A DNA stretch of 26,727 bases, taken from contig DIFU01000084.1 in NCBI GenBank assembly GCA_002419285.1, forward strand, positions 1 through 26,727. Reading direction: 5' to 3'. The position numbers were made by a program, and so were the translations under genes. The stretch's first letter is position 1, and the number at the start of each line of letters is the position of its first letter. The notes below the pieces were generated by a model. That model saw nothing but the letters and a program-made list of their open reading frames with translations, had not been told where the DNA came from and ran no database searches. This DNA is from Prolixibacteraceae bacterium UBA5740. GTDB taxonomy: Bacteria; Bacteroidota; Bacteroidia; Bacteroidales; Prolixibacteraceae. Shown here piece after piece: positions 16,665 through 24,571 of this stretch.

Positions 16665-17822
16665 ATGAAAAAGGTTAAGTTTTTAATGGTTGTCATGGCA
16701 CTGTTTATCATGTGGCCAGCCATGGCACAAGAAACATACAAAGAAGTTGAGCCTAACGATGAAACCCTTGTCTATCCTGGTGGAAATGCACATGAGGTTA
16801 AATTTTATCCCAATAAATGGAAAGGCAAAAAGCCAAAGAACATTATCCTGATGATAGGTGACGGAATGGGTGTATCGCAGGTTTTTGCTGGTATTACCGC
16901 AAACCATGGCCAACTTTTCCTTGGCAACTTTAAACATATTGGATTTTCGCAAACGTCCTCTTCAAGTCACTATATTACTGATTCAGCAGCAGGGGGAACA
17001 GCACTTTCAACTGGGGTCAGGACCTATAATGGTGCTATTGGGGTTGGTCCCGACAAACAGCATCTGACGACTATTCTTGAAGAAGCTGAAAAGAAGGGTC
17101 TCGCTACCGGATTGGTTTCCACCTCGGCAATTACCCATGCAACACCGGCATCTTTTATTGCCCATCAGGCTGCCCGTAGCAGTTATGAAGCAATTGCTGC
17201 CGATTTCCTTAATACGGATATCGATGTTTTTATCGGTGGCGGGTACAAACATTTTACCGATAGGGAAGATGGAAGAAATCTGGTCACTGATTTGGAAGCA
17301 AACGGGTATAAGGTGCTTCAGAACATCACTGAAATTGCAGCAGTCAGTTCAGGTAAACTTGCCGGGCTTACGGCAGCTGAGCACAATGGCCGGATTGAGG
17401 AACGCGGAGACATGCTCCCTGTGGCAACCAAAACTGCCCTCAATATTTTAAAGACTAACAAAAAGGGTTTTTTTATCATGATTGAAGGTTCACAAATCGA
17501 CTGGGCTGGACATGCCAAAAATACTACCTATGCTGTTGAAGATATGCTCGATTTTGACAAGGCTATTGGTGAAGCCTTGAAATTTGCTGTCAATGATGGT
17601 CAAACATTGGTAATTGTTACCGCTGATCATGAAACCGGTGGAATGGCTTTGGCTGGTGGTGATTTCGAAAAAGGCATGGTGAAAGGTGCATTTACCTCTA
17701 CAGATCATACGGCTGTAATGGTTCCAATTTTTGCTTGGGGCCCTGGTGCCGAACAATTTATGGGTATCATGAAAAATATAGATATCCATAAAAAAATGAG
17801 GGATATGCTTATCTCAAAATAG
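16665..17822 (+). CDS. phoA: Alkaline phosphatase, exported
   Basis: This is a periplasmic phosphomonoesterase of the alkaline phosphatase superfamily. From the ATG at 16665 the product is 385 aa and begins MKKVKFLMVVMALFIMWPAMAQ, a signal peptide with cleavage after Ala21. The metal and catalytic residues are all visible: Asp66 in MIGDGMG, nucleophile Ser107 in TDSAAGGTALSTG, His159 in THATPASF, Glu274/Asp279/His283 in IEGSQIDWAGH, Asp321-His322 in TADHETGG, and His348 in STDHTA. It is shorter than E. coli PhoA (about 450 precursor residues) and has the compact form common in Bacteroidetes. An in-frame ATG at 16527 preceded by AGGAG would put 46 residues before the signal peptide and block recognition of it, so I reject that start. 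A terminator follows the gene directly. Confidence 0.92.
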   Translation: MKKVKFLMVVMALFIMWPAMAQETYKEVEPNDETLVYPGGNAHEVKFYPNKWKGKKPKNIILMIGDGMGVSQVFAGITANHGQLFLGNFKHIGFSQTSSSSHYITDSAAGGTALSTGVRTYNGAIGVGPDKQHLTTILEEAEKKGLATGLVSTSAITHATPASFIAHQAARSSYEAIAADFLNTDIDVFIGGGYKHFTDREDGRNLVTDLEANGYKVLQNITEIAAVSSGKLAGLTAAEHNGRIEERGDMLPVATKTALNILKTNKKGFFIMIEGSQIDWAGHAKNTTYAVEDMLDFDKAIGEALKFAVNDGQTLVIVTADHETGGMALAGGDFEKGMVKGAFTSTDHTAVMVPIFAWGPGAEQFMGIMKNIDIHKKMRDMLISK

Positions 17823-17839
17823 TCATCACTGATATCAGG

Positions 17840-17880
17840 AAAAAAGGTTCTCTGTCATTTACCGGGAACCTTTTTTGTTT
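17840..17880 (+). terminator. Rho-independent terminator after the alkaline phosphatase
   Basis: Arms AAAAAAGGTTC (17840-17850) and GAACCTTTTTT (17866-17876) pair over 11 bp around a 15-nt loop. The T run of the right arm continues as TTTTTTGTTTTG. It starts 18 nt after the phosphatase stop. The A/T-rich lower stem could also work on the other strand. Confidence 0.8.
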
Positions 17881-18067
17881 TGTTATGAAAAGAATTTTTA
17901 ACTTGCCACGCTAAGCACCTTTCCCCGGAATTCCTTTTCAGGACCGTGCGGTAGTTTTGCCCGTCATTTAAGTGTATTTGTGAATGAATAAAAGGATCGG
18001 GCATATGCTTCATGGTGCCCTTCGATTTCCCCGGGTCGAATAAGATTTAATCCAAAATCGTTTTGAA

Positions 18068-19015
18068 ATGAAAGAAGCATTGTTGGTACTGGATCATGTA
18101 AGACTCAATTTTTCTCCTGGTGGCCTTCTTTTTCTGAATATAACCATCGCCTTTGTGATGTTTGGTGTCGCACTCGATATCAAGATTCATCATTTTAAGG
18201 ATGTATTTATGCGGCCAAAGTCTGTAATAACGGCTCTAATTTCGCAGTTTATTCTTCTTCCTGCCATGACATTCTTATTAATCCTGATATTGAAACCTTC
18301 GCCAACTGTGGCACTTGGTATGCTTTTGGTCGCTTCATGCCCCGGTGGTAATATTTCCAATTTCATGACTTCACTCGCAAGAGGAAATGTAGCCTTGTCA
18401 GTTAGTGTTACGGCTGTTGCTACCATGGCAGCAATGTTCATGACACCCGCCAACTTTGCATTTTGGGGTGACCTTTATATGAATTTTTATGAAAAATCTG
18501 CCTCAGCTTCTTTGTTGAGACCTATAGAAATTGACTTTTGGCAAGTTGTCCAGACTGTTTTTATTCTTCTTGGAATTCCTGTTATCCTTGGGCTTTTCAT
18601 GGCAGGGAAGTTTCCTGACCTTACCCGAAAAATCAAAAAGCCGATAAAAAAGGCATCGATTGTGGTATTTATACTCTTTGTCATTATTCTGTTATCGGCC
18701 AATTTCACCAATTTCATGAAATTCATCCACCTGATATTTATTATCGTGCTGCTTCATAATGGGATTGCCTTGTTAACAGGCTTTGTGTTTGCGACTCTTA
18801 TGAAAAGGCCTCGAGTCGACCGTAGGTCCATTACGATAGAAACCGGGATTCAAAATTCAGGTCTGGCACTGGTGCTGATATTCAATCCAAAGATCTTTCC
18901 ACCAGAACTTGAGCTGGGTGGAATGGCTGTGATTGCCGCATGGTGGGGGGTGTGGCATATTATTTCAGGCCTTGCACTGTCAACCCTGTGGTCACGCCGA
19001 CCTCTCGACAATTAG
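18068..19015 (+). CDS. Bile acid:Na+ symporter (BASS) family transporter
   Basis: This polytopic membrane protein (315 aa, about 9-10 helices) belongs to the BASS/SBF-like superfamily, whose members carry organic anions with sodium. It shows the family motif in ASCPGGNISNFMTSLARGN (CPGGNISN at residues 91-98), where the crossing helices bind Na+. A second hallmark is ETGIQNSGLAL near residue 260. The first membrane segment begins near residue 20 with the conserved FVMFGVALDIKIHHF. Bacterial members take up bile acids, pantoate, 2-keto acids or steroid-like anions, and the sequence does not decide between them. It lies alone after the phosphatase terminator. Its stop codon overlaps the stop of the convergent DEAD-box helicase gene by 4 nt, and no terminator is visible between them. 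Confidence 0.9.
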   Translation: MKEALLVLDHVRLNFSPGGLLFLNITIAFVMFGVALDIKIHHFKDVFMRPKSVITALISQFILLPAMTFLLILILKPSPTVALGMLLVASCPGGNISNFMTSLARGNVALSVSVTAVATMAAMFMTPANFAFWGDLYMNFYEKSASASLLRPIEIDFWQVVQTVFILLGIPVILGLFMAGKFPDLTRKIKKPIKKASIVVFILFVIILLSANFTNFMKFIHLIFIIVLLHNGIALLTGFVFATLMKRPRVDRRSITIETGIQNSGLALVLIFNPKIFPPELELGGMAVIAAWWGVWHIISGLALSTLWSRRPLDN

Positions 19016-20316
19016 CCCCTTCTCCTCTTTCTAAAAGCTGGCTGTCCGGTTGATTTAGGCCTTTTATGTTCCGGTCGGCTCTTTTTAATATGAAATGCTC
19101 CTTTGAAGGTCGGGTCATCAAGTTTTCGCTGTCGGTCAATTTCACGCAGTTGTCGCTGATTTTCCTCAAATCCGGTTGGTTCAATTTCGACACCGACGGG
19201 TATGTCTGTAACTGGGATTTCCATTCTGATCAGCTTTTCGATCTTTTTTAAATGCCATTCCTCGTCAGGGGCCACCAAGGTAATGGCTACTCCATGATTT
19301 CCGGCCCGGGCTGTTCTGCCAATCCTGTGAACATAGTCCTCATAATGTGGGGGAATGTCAAAGTTAATCACATGGGATACCAGTGTCACATCCAAACCAC
19401 GTGCCGACATATCGGTGGAAATCAATATTCTGATTTTCCCTTCCTTAAAATCCCTCATGGAATTCATGCGGGTTGACTGGCCTTTGTTTGAATGGACAAT
19501 TCGCTTTTCACCTTCTGTTTTTCGTCGTATCACCTTAAAAACATCGTCTGCTGCTTCCTTGGTTTTGACAAAAATGATGATTCGTGAAAATCCTGTTTCG
19601 TCTTCAAGCAGATGCCGGATCAGGTTCAGTTTGGTCTTATAATTGGGAACCAGGTATAATTGCTGGTCTACCAACTCCGCAGGTGTGGCTGACGGAGCCA
19701 TTTCCACCCTTTCGTAATGGTCAAGAAATTCTTGCGCCATCTCTTCCACTTTTTCTGAAAATGTGGCACTGAAAAGCATGTTTTGACGCTTGTGCGGGAT
19801 GATTTCGAAAAGTTGCCGCAATTGTGGCATAAATCCCATATCCAGCATTCTGTCAGCCTCGTCGATAACGAAATATTTTACCTTTCTCAATGATACGGCG
19901 TTGGCCTGGTACAGGTCCCATAACCTGCCAGGTGTGGCAATCAATATGTCAACCCCGTCACGGATTAGTTCGGCATGCTTAGTCCATCCAACCCCTCCAT
20001 AAACTGAGGCATGCCTTATATCAGTGAATGAGATCAGCTCACTTGTGTCTTCTCCAACCTGAACCGACAGTTCACGGGTTGGTACCAACACGATTGCTCG
20101 GGGTTCATTTCCTTCTCTCCTGACAAGCTTCGTCAGCAATGGCAATAGGTATGCGGCAGTTTTACCGGTTCCGGTCTGGGCGATTCCTACAACATTTGCT
20201 CCCGAAAATATCACGGGAATAATCGTCTCCTGTATCGGAGTCGGCTGAATGAATCCTATGTCATCCAATGACTTAAGTAGTGCTTTTGAAACTTTTAGCT
20301 CTTCAAACGTTTTCAT
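19012..20316 (-). CDS. rhlE: DEAD-box ATP-dependent RNA helicase, RhlE-like
   Basis: This cytoplasmic RNA helicase (434 aa) is likely to remodel rRNA or mRNA structure. Motifs appear in canonical order: Q motif in GFIQPTPIQ, Walker A AQTGTGKT (residues 46-53), PTRELSVQ, TPGRL, DEAD (152-155), SAT (183-185), then in the second RecA domain TDMSARGLDV and HRIGRTAR (330-337). A basic tail rich in Lys and Arg ends KRRRG and should bind RNA without sequence preference. Spacing and the short tail fit RhlE best among the bacterial subfamilies (RhlB, SrmB, CsdA and RhlE). A consensus Bacteroidetes promoter lies about 115 nt upstream, leaving a long 5' leader. The gene runs convergently into the BASS-family transporter gene. 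Confidence 0.93.
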   Translation of the reverse strand: MKTFEELKVSKALLKSLDDIGFIQPTPIQETIIPVIFSGANVVGIAQTGTGKTAAYLLPLLTKLVRREGNEPRAIVLVPTRELSVQVGEDTSELISFTDIRHASVYGGVGWTKHAELIRDGVDILIATPGRLWDLYQANAVSLRKVKYFVIDEADRMLDMGFMPQLRQLFEIIPHKRQNMLFSATFSEKVEEMAQEFLDHYERVEMAPSATPAELVDQQLYLVPNYKTKLNLIRHLLEDETGFSRIIIFVKTKEAADDVFKVIRRKTEGEKRIVHSNKGQSTRMNSMRDFKEGKIRILISTDMSARGLDVTLVSHVINFDIPPHYEDYVHRIGRTARAGNHGVAITLVAPDEEWHLKKIEKLIRMEIPVTDIPVGVEIEPTGFEENQRQLREIDRQRKLDDPTFKGAFHIKKSRPEHKRPKSTGQPAFRKRRRG

Positions 20317-20431
20317 TTTTCTGTTGTTTATTGGATGAATTTTCAGCTTCCCACCCGATATTATGGCTTTGAATCTGGATGCCTGAATTGTCAGTTTTTT
20401 TGCAAAAAATGAATTTCAGTTTATCCGGCTA

Positions 20432-20439
20432 CAAAGATA
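20432..20439 (-). promoter_or_regulatory. Bacteroidetes-type -7 promoter element of rhlE
   Basis: On the minus strand, TATCTTTG matches the TAnnTTTG -7 consensus exactly, and a run of five T residues lies 18 nt upstream at the -33 position. Transcription would start near 20425 and give a leader of about 108 nt. The leader contains a perfect 14-nt palindrome, TTTTTTGCAAAAAA (20396-20409). Confidence 0.6.
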
Positions 20440-20555
20440 ACAGGTTGGACCGCAATTAAAAACAGACTGCCTTTACAGTTTTGAAGTGCCTTTTCGTTAT
20501 TTGATAAGATTGGGTATTGAATCAGCTTAATTCATTCAATCCAGTGCTGAAGAAT

Positions 20556-21662
20556 CTATTTAAGTTTGTACATTTTCCCGGGGAAAACATTGATTAAACC
20601 CTTGAATTCCAAATTTATAAGAATACTGGAAAGTTGTTGGACCGGCATGCCCGAGTAATTGACGAGCGAGTCGATGTTGGTCTTGCCATGTTCTTGTAAA
20701 AGATCCGATATTTTTTTTTCATCTGAGGTGAGTTCCGGAAAGAGTAATTGCTGAACTGGCCTGGCACTCCCTTGTGAAGCGTCCCACCCCAACTGATATT
20801 CCAAATCTGAAACACTTTCAATCATTGCTGCAATGTTTCTTTTAATCAGTCGGTTGCATCCTTTTGAATAAGGGTCGGAGCTGCGGCCCGGAAATGCAAG
20901 GACGTCACGATTATAGGAGGAAGCAATATCGGCAGTAATCAAGGCTCCTCCTTTTTCACCTGATTCAATAACGATGGTTGCATCAGACAGCCCTGCAATC
21001 AGCCGGTTCCTTCGGATGAAGTTGGCTGCCTCAATTTTGGTTTGGCTTGGAAAATCGGTAAGCAATCCTCCGTTTCCCAACATGTCATTGGCAATCTTCT
21101 GGTGAGCCGAAGGATAAAGACGGTCTAATCCGTGCCCAACGACACCGACGGTTGGAAGACCATACTTCAAGGCAGATTTGTGCGCCTGGATGTCAATTCC
21201 ATAAGCCAGTCCACTGACAACCAATGGCATATGTCCTTTTTCTGACAGTTTTTGCAAAAGTTCATCACACATTTGTCGTCCGTACCCAGTGGCATTGCGA
21301 GTACCGACAATGCTGATTACTTTCTCGCTATTAAGGCTGGCGTTCCCTTTAAAATAGAAAAGAATGGGGGCATCGTTGCATTGCGAGAACCGTTTTGGAT
21401 AATCATCATCCAGGTAAAAAAAAGGCCGGATTTGATTTTTTCCGATAAATTCAAGTTCATGGTTCGCTTGTTCCATGACCCGGGCTTCGCATATTTTGCG
21501 GGCATTTACTTCTCCGATCCCGGGGATTTTCATCAGATGTGCCGACTTCTCCCGGAATATTCCTTCAATACTTCCGACATATGATATCAGGTTCCGTGCC
21601 AATACACTTCCTATTCCTGGCACCAAGGATAGGGCAACCTTAAAAAGCAAGGTCTCATTCAT
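20556..21662 (-). CDS. dprA: DNA-processing protein DprA/Smf
   Basis: DprA binds incoming single-stranded DNA and loads RecA during natural transformation, and is also kept in many non-competent bacteria. The 368-aa protein has an N-terminal helix-hairpin-helix region (VPGIGSVLARNL at 14-25 and IPGIGEVNARKI at 46-57). The Rossmann-like domain carries VGTRNATGYG (119-128), VSGLAYGIDIQAH (149-161), FPSQ (204-207), FIRRNRLIAGLS (215-226), GGALITA and FPGRSSDPYSKGCNRLI. A C-terminal winged helix (about 312-368) ends the protein. Length is standard. The PH-like gene lies 15 nt upstream on the same strand, so they are probably one transcription unit. With ComM in the same window, two transformation-associated factors are present, but no uptake apparatus is seen here. 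Confidence 0.95.
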   Translation of the reverse strand: MNETLLFKVALSLVPGIGSVLARNLISYVGSIEGIFREKSAHLMKIPGIGEVNARKICEARVMEQANHELEFIGKNQIRPFFYLDDDYPKRFSQCNDAPILFYFKGNASLNSEKVISIVGTRNATGYGRQMCDELLQKLSEKGHMPLVVSGLAYGIDIQAHKSALKYGLPTVGVVGHGLDRLYPSAHQKIANDMLGNGGLLTDFPSQTKIEAANFIRRNRLIAGLSDATIVIESGEKGGALITADIASSYNRDVLAFPGRSSDPYSKGCNRLIKRNIAAMIESVSDLEYQLGWDASQGSARPVQQLLFPELTSDEKKISDLLQEHGKTNIDSLVNYSGMPVQQLSSILINLEFKGLINVFPGKMYKLK

Positions 21663-21677
21663 AAATTTAAGGTAAAA

Positions 21678-22130
21678 TCAACGTTGTAAGATCTGTCTGA
21701 GCATTTTTTCAATTTTATCCTGATCCTCTTTTGACACAGCGGCCAAACTGATGGATGGATATTCGGCAACGCCCCGTTTTGTTTTTACAAGCAACGTCAG
21801 ATCATTGACCAACCCAAACAGCGATTTCTCCAATACAAAATCATGTAAAATCTTTGTTGCGAACTCGATGGTTTGGTATTCCTTTCTTCCAAATTTGACC
21901 GCAGGGTAAAATCGGACAGTGAGTTTGTCAGATTCAATTCCTAAATGAAAATATTGAAAATCAATTGCTTGAAAAACCAGAAACCAGATTATCAGAATTC
22001 CACCTGCTATCAGGGCCCTGCCTATCTGATCAAGATATAATAACAAAATGGCGCTGATGACCAGCATGACGGATAATAGGTAGAAAAGCCTTTTGATTAG
22101 TTTAATTCTGGATGTATTGTCAATGATCAT
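21678..22130 (-). CDS. Small membrane protein with PH-like domain, unknown function
   Basis: This 150-aa protein has two hydrophobic helices (about residues 14-31 and 35-55) followed by a soluble C-terminal half. The latter (about 60-150) has alternating strands such as KLTVRFYPAVKFGRKEYQTIEF and LTLLVKTKRGVAEYPSISL and a final helix EDQDKIEKMLRQIL. This layout resembles small bacterial PH-domain (bPH) proteins, but I recognise no specific family. It lies 15 nt before dprA in the same direction and probably shares its transcript. It diverges from aroB with a 100-nt gap. Function is unknown, and any link to DprA rests on position only. Confidence 0.72.
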   Translation of the reverse strand: MIIDNTSRIKLIKRLFYLLSVMLVISAILLLYLDQIGRALIAGGILIIWFLVFQAIDFQYFHLGIESDKLTVRFYPAVKFGRKEYQTIEFATKILHDFVLEKSLFGLVNDLTLLVKTKRGVAEYPSISLAAVSKEDQDKIEKMLRQILQR

Positions 22131-22230
22131 TATGTTTATTTTTTGAAATTGCGAATTTATATCGCTCTCATGGCCTTAAATCAAGCCGGATTTAAAAAGT
22201 TTATAACTTAGCGCAATTTACAATTGATGT

Positions 22231-23304
22231 ATGGAATATTCAAGCACCCATTCGGAAATTATTTACTCTGTGCAGCCTGAAGTTGATATTGAATCTATAA
22301 TTCGTCAATATCAACCAGGTAAGGTTTTCGTTGTCACCGAGGAAAATGTATTTAAACTATGGTTCGATAAACTTCCAAAGCTTAAAACTTTGCCCTGTGT
22401 GGTGATTCCTTCAGGAGAAGACAACAAGGGGCTTGGGAGTGTTGAACTAATTTGGGAATTTCTAAGTTCAAAGGGAGCCGACAGAAAATCATTGTTGATC
22501 AATGTAGGGGGAGGCATGCTGACTGACCTGGGAGGTTTTGCCGCTTCCACATTCAAGCGTGGAGTCGATTTTATTAATGTGCCTACCACCTTGTTGGCAC
22601 AGGTTGACGCTTCGGTTGGCGGCAAAACCGGGATTAATTTCAGGGGGCTGAAAAACGAGATTGGCACCTTCAACGTACCCCGCTCGGTGATTATTTCTTC
22701 AACCTTCCTTCAAACGCTTGACCAGCAAAACCTGCTGTCAGGTTTTGCTGAGATGGTCAAGCATGGTTTGATTTATAGCAGTGAGCATTTTTTGGAACTA
22801 TGTAATGTTGATTTTGAAAATCTGGATTTAAAATCCTTTCAGGAGATTATCCGACATTCAGTTCAGGTGAAGGAATATTTCGTGCAGCAAGATCCAACGG
22901 AGAAGAATATTCGGAAAGCCTTGAATTTTGGTCATACGATCGGGCATGCATTGGAAAGTCTTTTTTTGGAACAGCATAGGCCGGTGCTGCATGGATACGC
23001 CGTTGCTTGGGGAATGATGGCTGAGTTATATCTTTCACAGGCTGTGTGCGGCCTTGATCCTGAGAGTTCTGTTGATATCTGTGATTGGATCAGTTCCATG
23101 TACGGCAAGATCTCCATTACTTCTGAAGATTTTGAGGAGTTATACATGCTGATGGGGCATGATAAGAAAAATGAGGCAGGTAGGATCAATTTTACTTTGA
23201 TCTCCTCTCCAGGGAATTTCGAGATTAACCAGGAAAGCAGTAAAGAGTTGATTTTTGAAGCGCTGCGTTTCCTCCAGAACAGTTTGTCTCATGAAAACGC
23301 CTAA
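22231..23304 (+). CDS. aroB: 3-dehydroquinate synthase
   Basis: AroB converts DAHP to 3-dehydroquinate, the second step of the shikimate pathway, using NAD+ and a divalent metal. The 357-aa protein shows the NAD/phosphate-binding block VGGGMLTDLGGFAASTFKRG, then VPTTLLAQVDASVGGKTGIN. The metal ligands are Glu174 in SGFAEMVKHG, His235 in LNFGHTIGHALE and His254 in LHGYAVAWGM. Length and motifs are complete. The ATG at 22231 is supported by a short spacer with TAACTTAG, one mismatch from the -7 consensus, about 20 nt upstream. The 3' end overlaps aroA by 14 nt, so the two shikimate genes are co-transcribed and likely translationally coupled. Confidence 0.95.
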   Translation: MEYSSTHSEIIYSVQPEVDIESIIRQYQPGKVFVVTEENVFKLWFDKLPKLKTLPCVVIPSGEDNKGLGSVELIWEFLSSKGADRKSLLINVGGGMLTDLGGFAASTFKRGVDFINVPTTLLAQVDASVGGKTGINFRGLKNEIGTFNVPRSVIISSTFLQTLDQQNLLSGFAEMVKHGLIYSSEHFLELCNVDFENLDLKSFQEIIRHSVQVKEYFVQQDPTEKNIRKALNFGHTIGHALESLFLEQHRPVLHGYAVAWGMMAELYLSQAVCGLDPESSVDICDWISSMYGKISITSEDFEELYMLMGHDKKNEAGRINFTLISSPGNFEINQESSKELIFEALRFLQNSLSHENA

Positions 23305-24547
23305 TGACAGACCAGTGTTTCAGGTGTCTGCAAAACCAATTCAGTTGCAGACGACCATCCAATTGCCATCCTCCAAGAGTATCAGTAACAGGGTGCAAAT
23401 CATTAATGCCCTGAGTTACAGTCCATGGCCAGTCAAAAATCTATCCGACAGTGATGATACACGGGTGCTTGCCGCTGCCCTGAATTCGAACGACAGTGTT
23501 TTCGATATCGGACATGCCGGTACTGCCATGCGATTTTTAACTGCCTTCTTATCAAAGATAGTTGGGGAGTGGGTCATTACGGGGTCAGAAAGAATGAAGC
23601 AGCGTCCTATAGGTATTCTTGTGGATGCCCTGAATTCAATAGGAGCCAGAGTTGAATATGTCGATCATCCGGGATACCCACCGTTGAGAATTTATGGTTC
23701 TCATTTGATTGGAGGTGAGGTTGAACTGGACGGCAGCATTTCAAGCCAGTATCTGTCTGCTTTGTTGATGATCGCTCCAACACTGGATCATGGCTTGACA
23801 TTGAAATTACAGAATCGCTTGACTTCAAGATCATATATTGAAATGACTTTGAAGCTCATGTCCTATTTTGGAATAAGGCATGAATGGAAGAAAAATGTGA
23901 TCAAAGTGCCACCCCAGGATTATCTTCCACGTGATTATACTGTTGAAGCTGATTGGTCGGCCGCTTCCTACTGGTATTCTATTCTGGCATTGTCACCCAA
24001 AGGGGAAATTCATCTTCCAGGCTTAGTTCTTTCTGGTTTGCAGGGTGATGAAGCGATCAATGAATGGTTCAGCTGGTTCGGAGTTGAAACCCAAACAACT
24101 GCAGACGGCATAAGCTTACAGAAAAAGGATGAGATTACCCCCAAAAAGTTATATCTGAAGTTTCATGAAACTCCGGATATGGCTCAGACCATGGCGGTAT
24201 TATGTGTCGCAAAGGGAGTTCCTTTCCATTTCACAGGGCTTGAAACCCTAAAGATTAAAGAGACCAACAGGATTGCTGCTCTTCAAAATGAACTTAGAAA
24301 GTTTGGGGCCAGCCTTGTCGAACCAAGAAACGGAGAGTTGCAATGGGATGGCACAATCAACCCGGATCTTTGTATGGTTGATCCGGTTGTTGAAACCTAT
24401 CATGATCACCGCATGGCACTTTCATTTGCTCCTTTAGCTTTAAAGTATGGCGAAATAAGGATCGCCGATCCGGCTGTCATTTCAAAGTCGTATCCCAACT
24501 TTTGGGATGACATAAAACATGCCGGATTCGGTATCGATGAAGTTTAA
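23291..24547 (+). CDS. aroA: 3-phosphoshikimate 1-carboxyvinyltransferase (EPSP synthase)
   Basis: EPSP synthase joins PEP to shikimate-3-phosphate, the sixth step of the shikimate pathway. From the ATG at 23291 the product is 418 aa. It has LPSSKSISNRVQ (Lys29, the N-terminal substrate lysine), FDIGHAGTAMRFL (74-83), KQRPIGILVDALNSIGARV, SSQYLSALLM, the glutamate in KIKETNRIAAL, YHDHRMALSFAPLAL, and SKSYPNFWDDI at the C-terminus. It is slightly shorter than E. coli AroA (427) and divergent in the way Bacteroidetes enzymes usually are. The usual Pro of the GNAGTAMRP loop is Phe here. An in-frame ATG at 23255 would extend it 12 residues into aroB. The start at 23291 gives a normal N-terminus and a 14-nt overlap. 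Confidence 0.94.
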   Translation: MKTPNDRPVFQVSAKPIQLQTTIQLPSSKSISNRVQIINALSYSPWPVKNLSDSDDTRVLAAALNSNDSVFDIGHAGTAMRFLTAFLSKIVGEWVITGSERMKQRPIGILVDALNSIGARVEYVDHPGYPPLRIYGSHLIGGEVELDGSISSQYLSALLMIAPTLDHGLTLKLQNRLTSRSYIEMTLKLMSYFGIRHEWKKNVIKVPPQDYLPRDYTVEADWSAASYWYSILALSPKGEIHLPGLVLSGLQGDEAINEWFSWFGVETQTTADGISLQKKDEITPKKLYLKFHETPDMAQTMAVLCVAKGVPFHFTGLETLKIKETNRIAALQNELRKFGASLVEPRNGELQWDGTINPDLCMVDPVVETYHDHRMALSFAPLALKYGEIRIADPAVISKSYPNFWDDIKHAGFGIDEV

Positions 24548-24565
24548 TGACTGTTATTCAGTCAT
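24547..24565. terminator. Short inverted repeat between convergent aroA and the NagX-like gene
   Basis: ATGACTG and CAGTCAT pair over 7 bp around a 5-nt loop (TTATT) and fill most of the 24-nt gap between the two convergent stops. It could serve as a weak bidirectional terminator, but neither side has a clear T run. Confidence 0.35.
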
Positions 24566-24571
24566 CGATAA

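Noticed and set aside
6426..22130. comM plus dprA as evidence of a competence island
   Set aside because: They lie more than 12 kb apart on opposite strands with unrelated genes between them, and both are widespread housekeeping genes.
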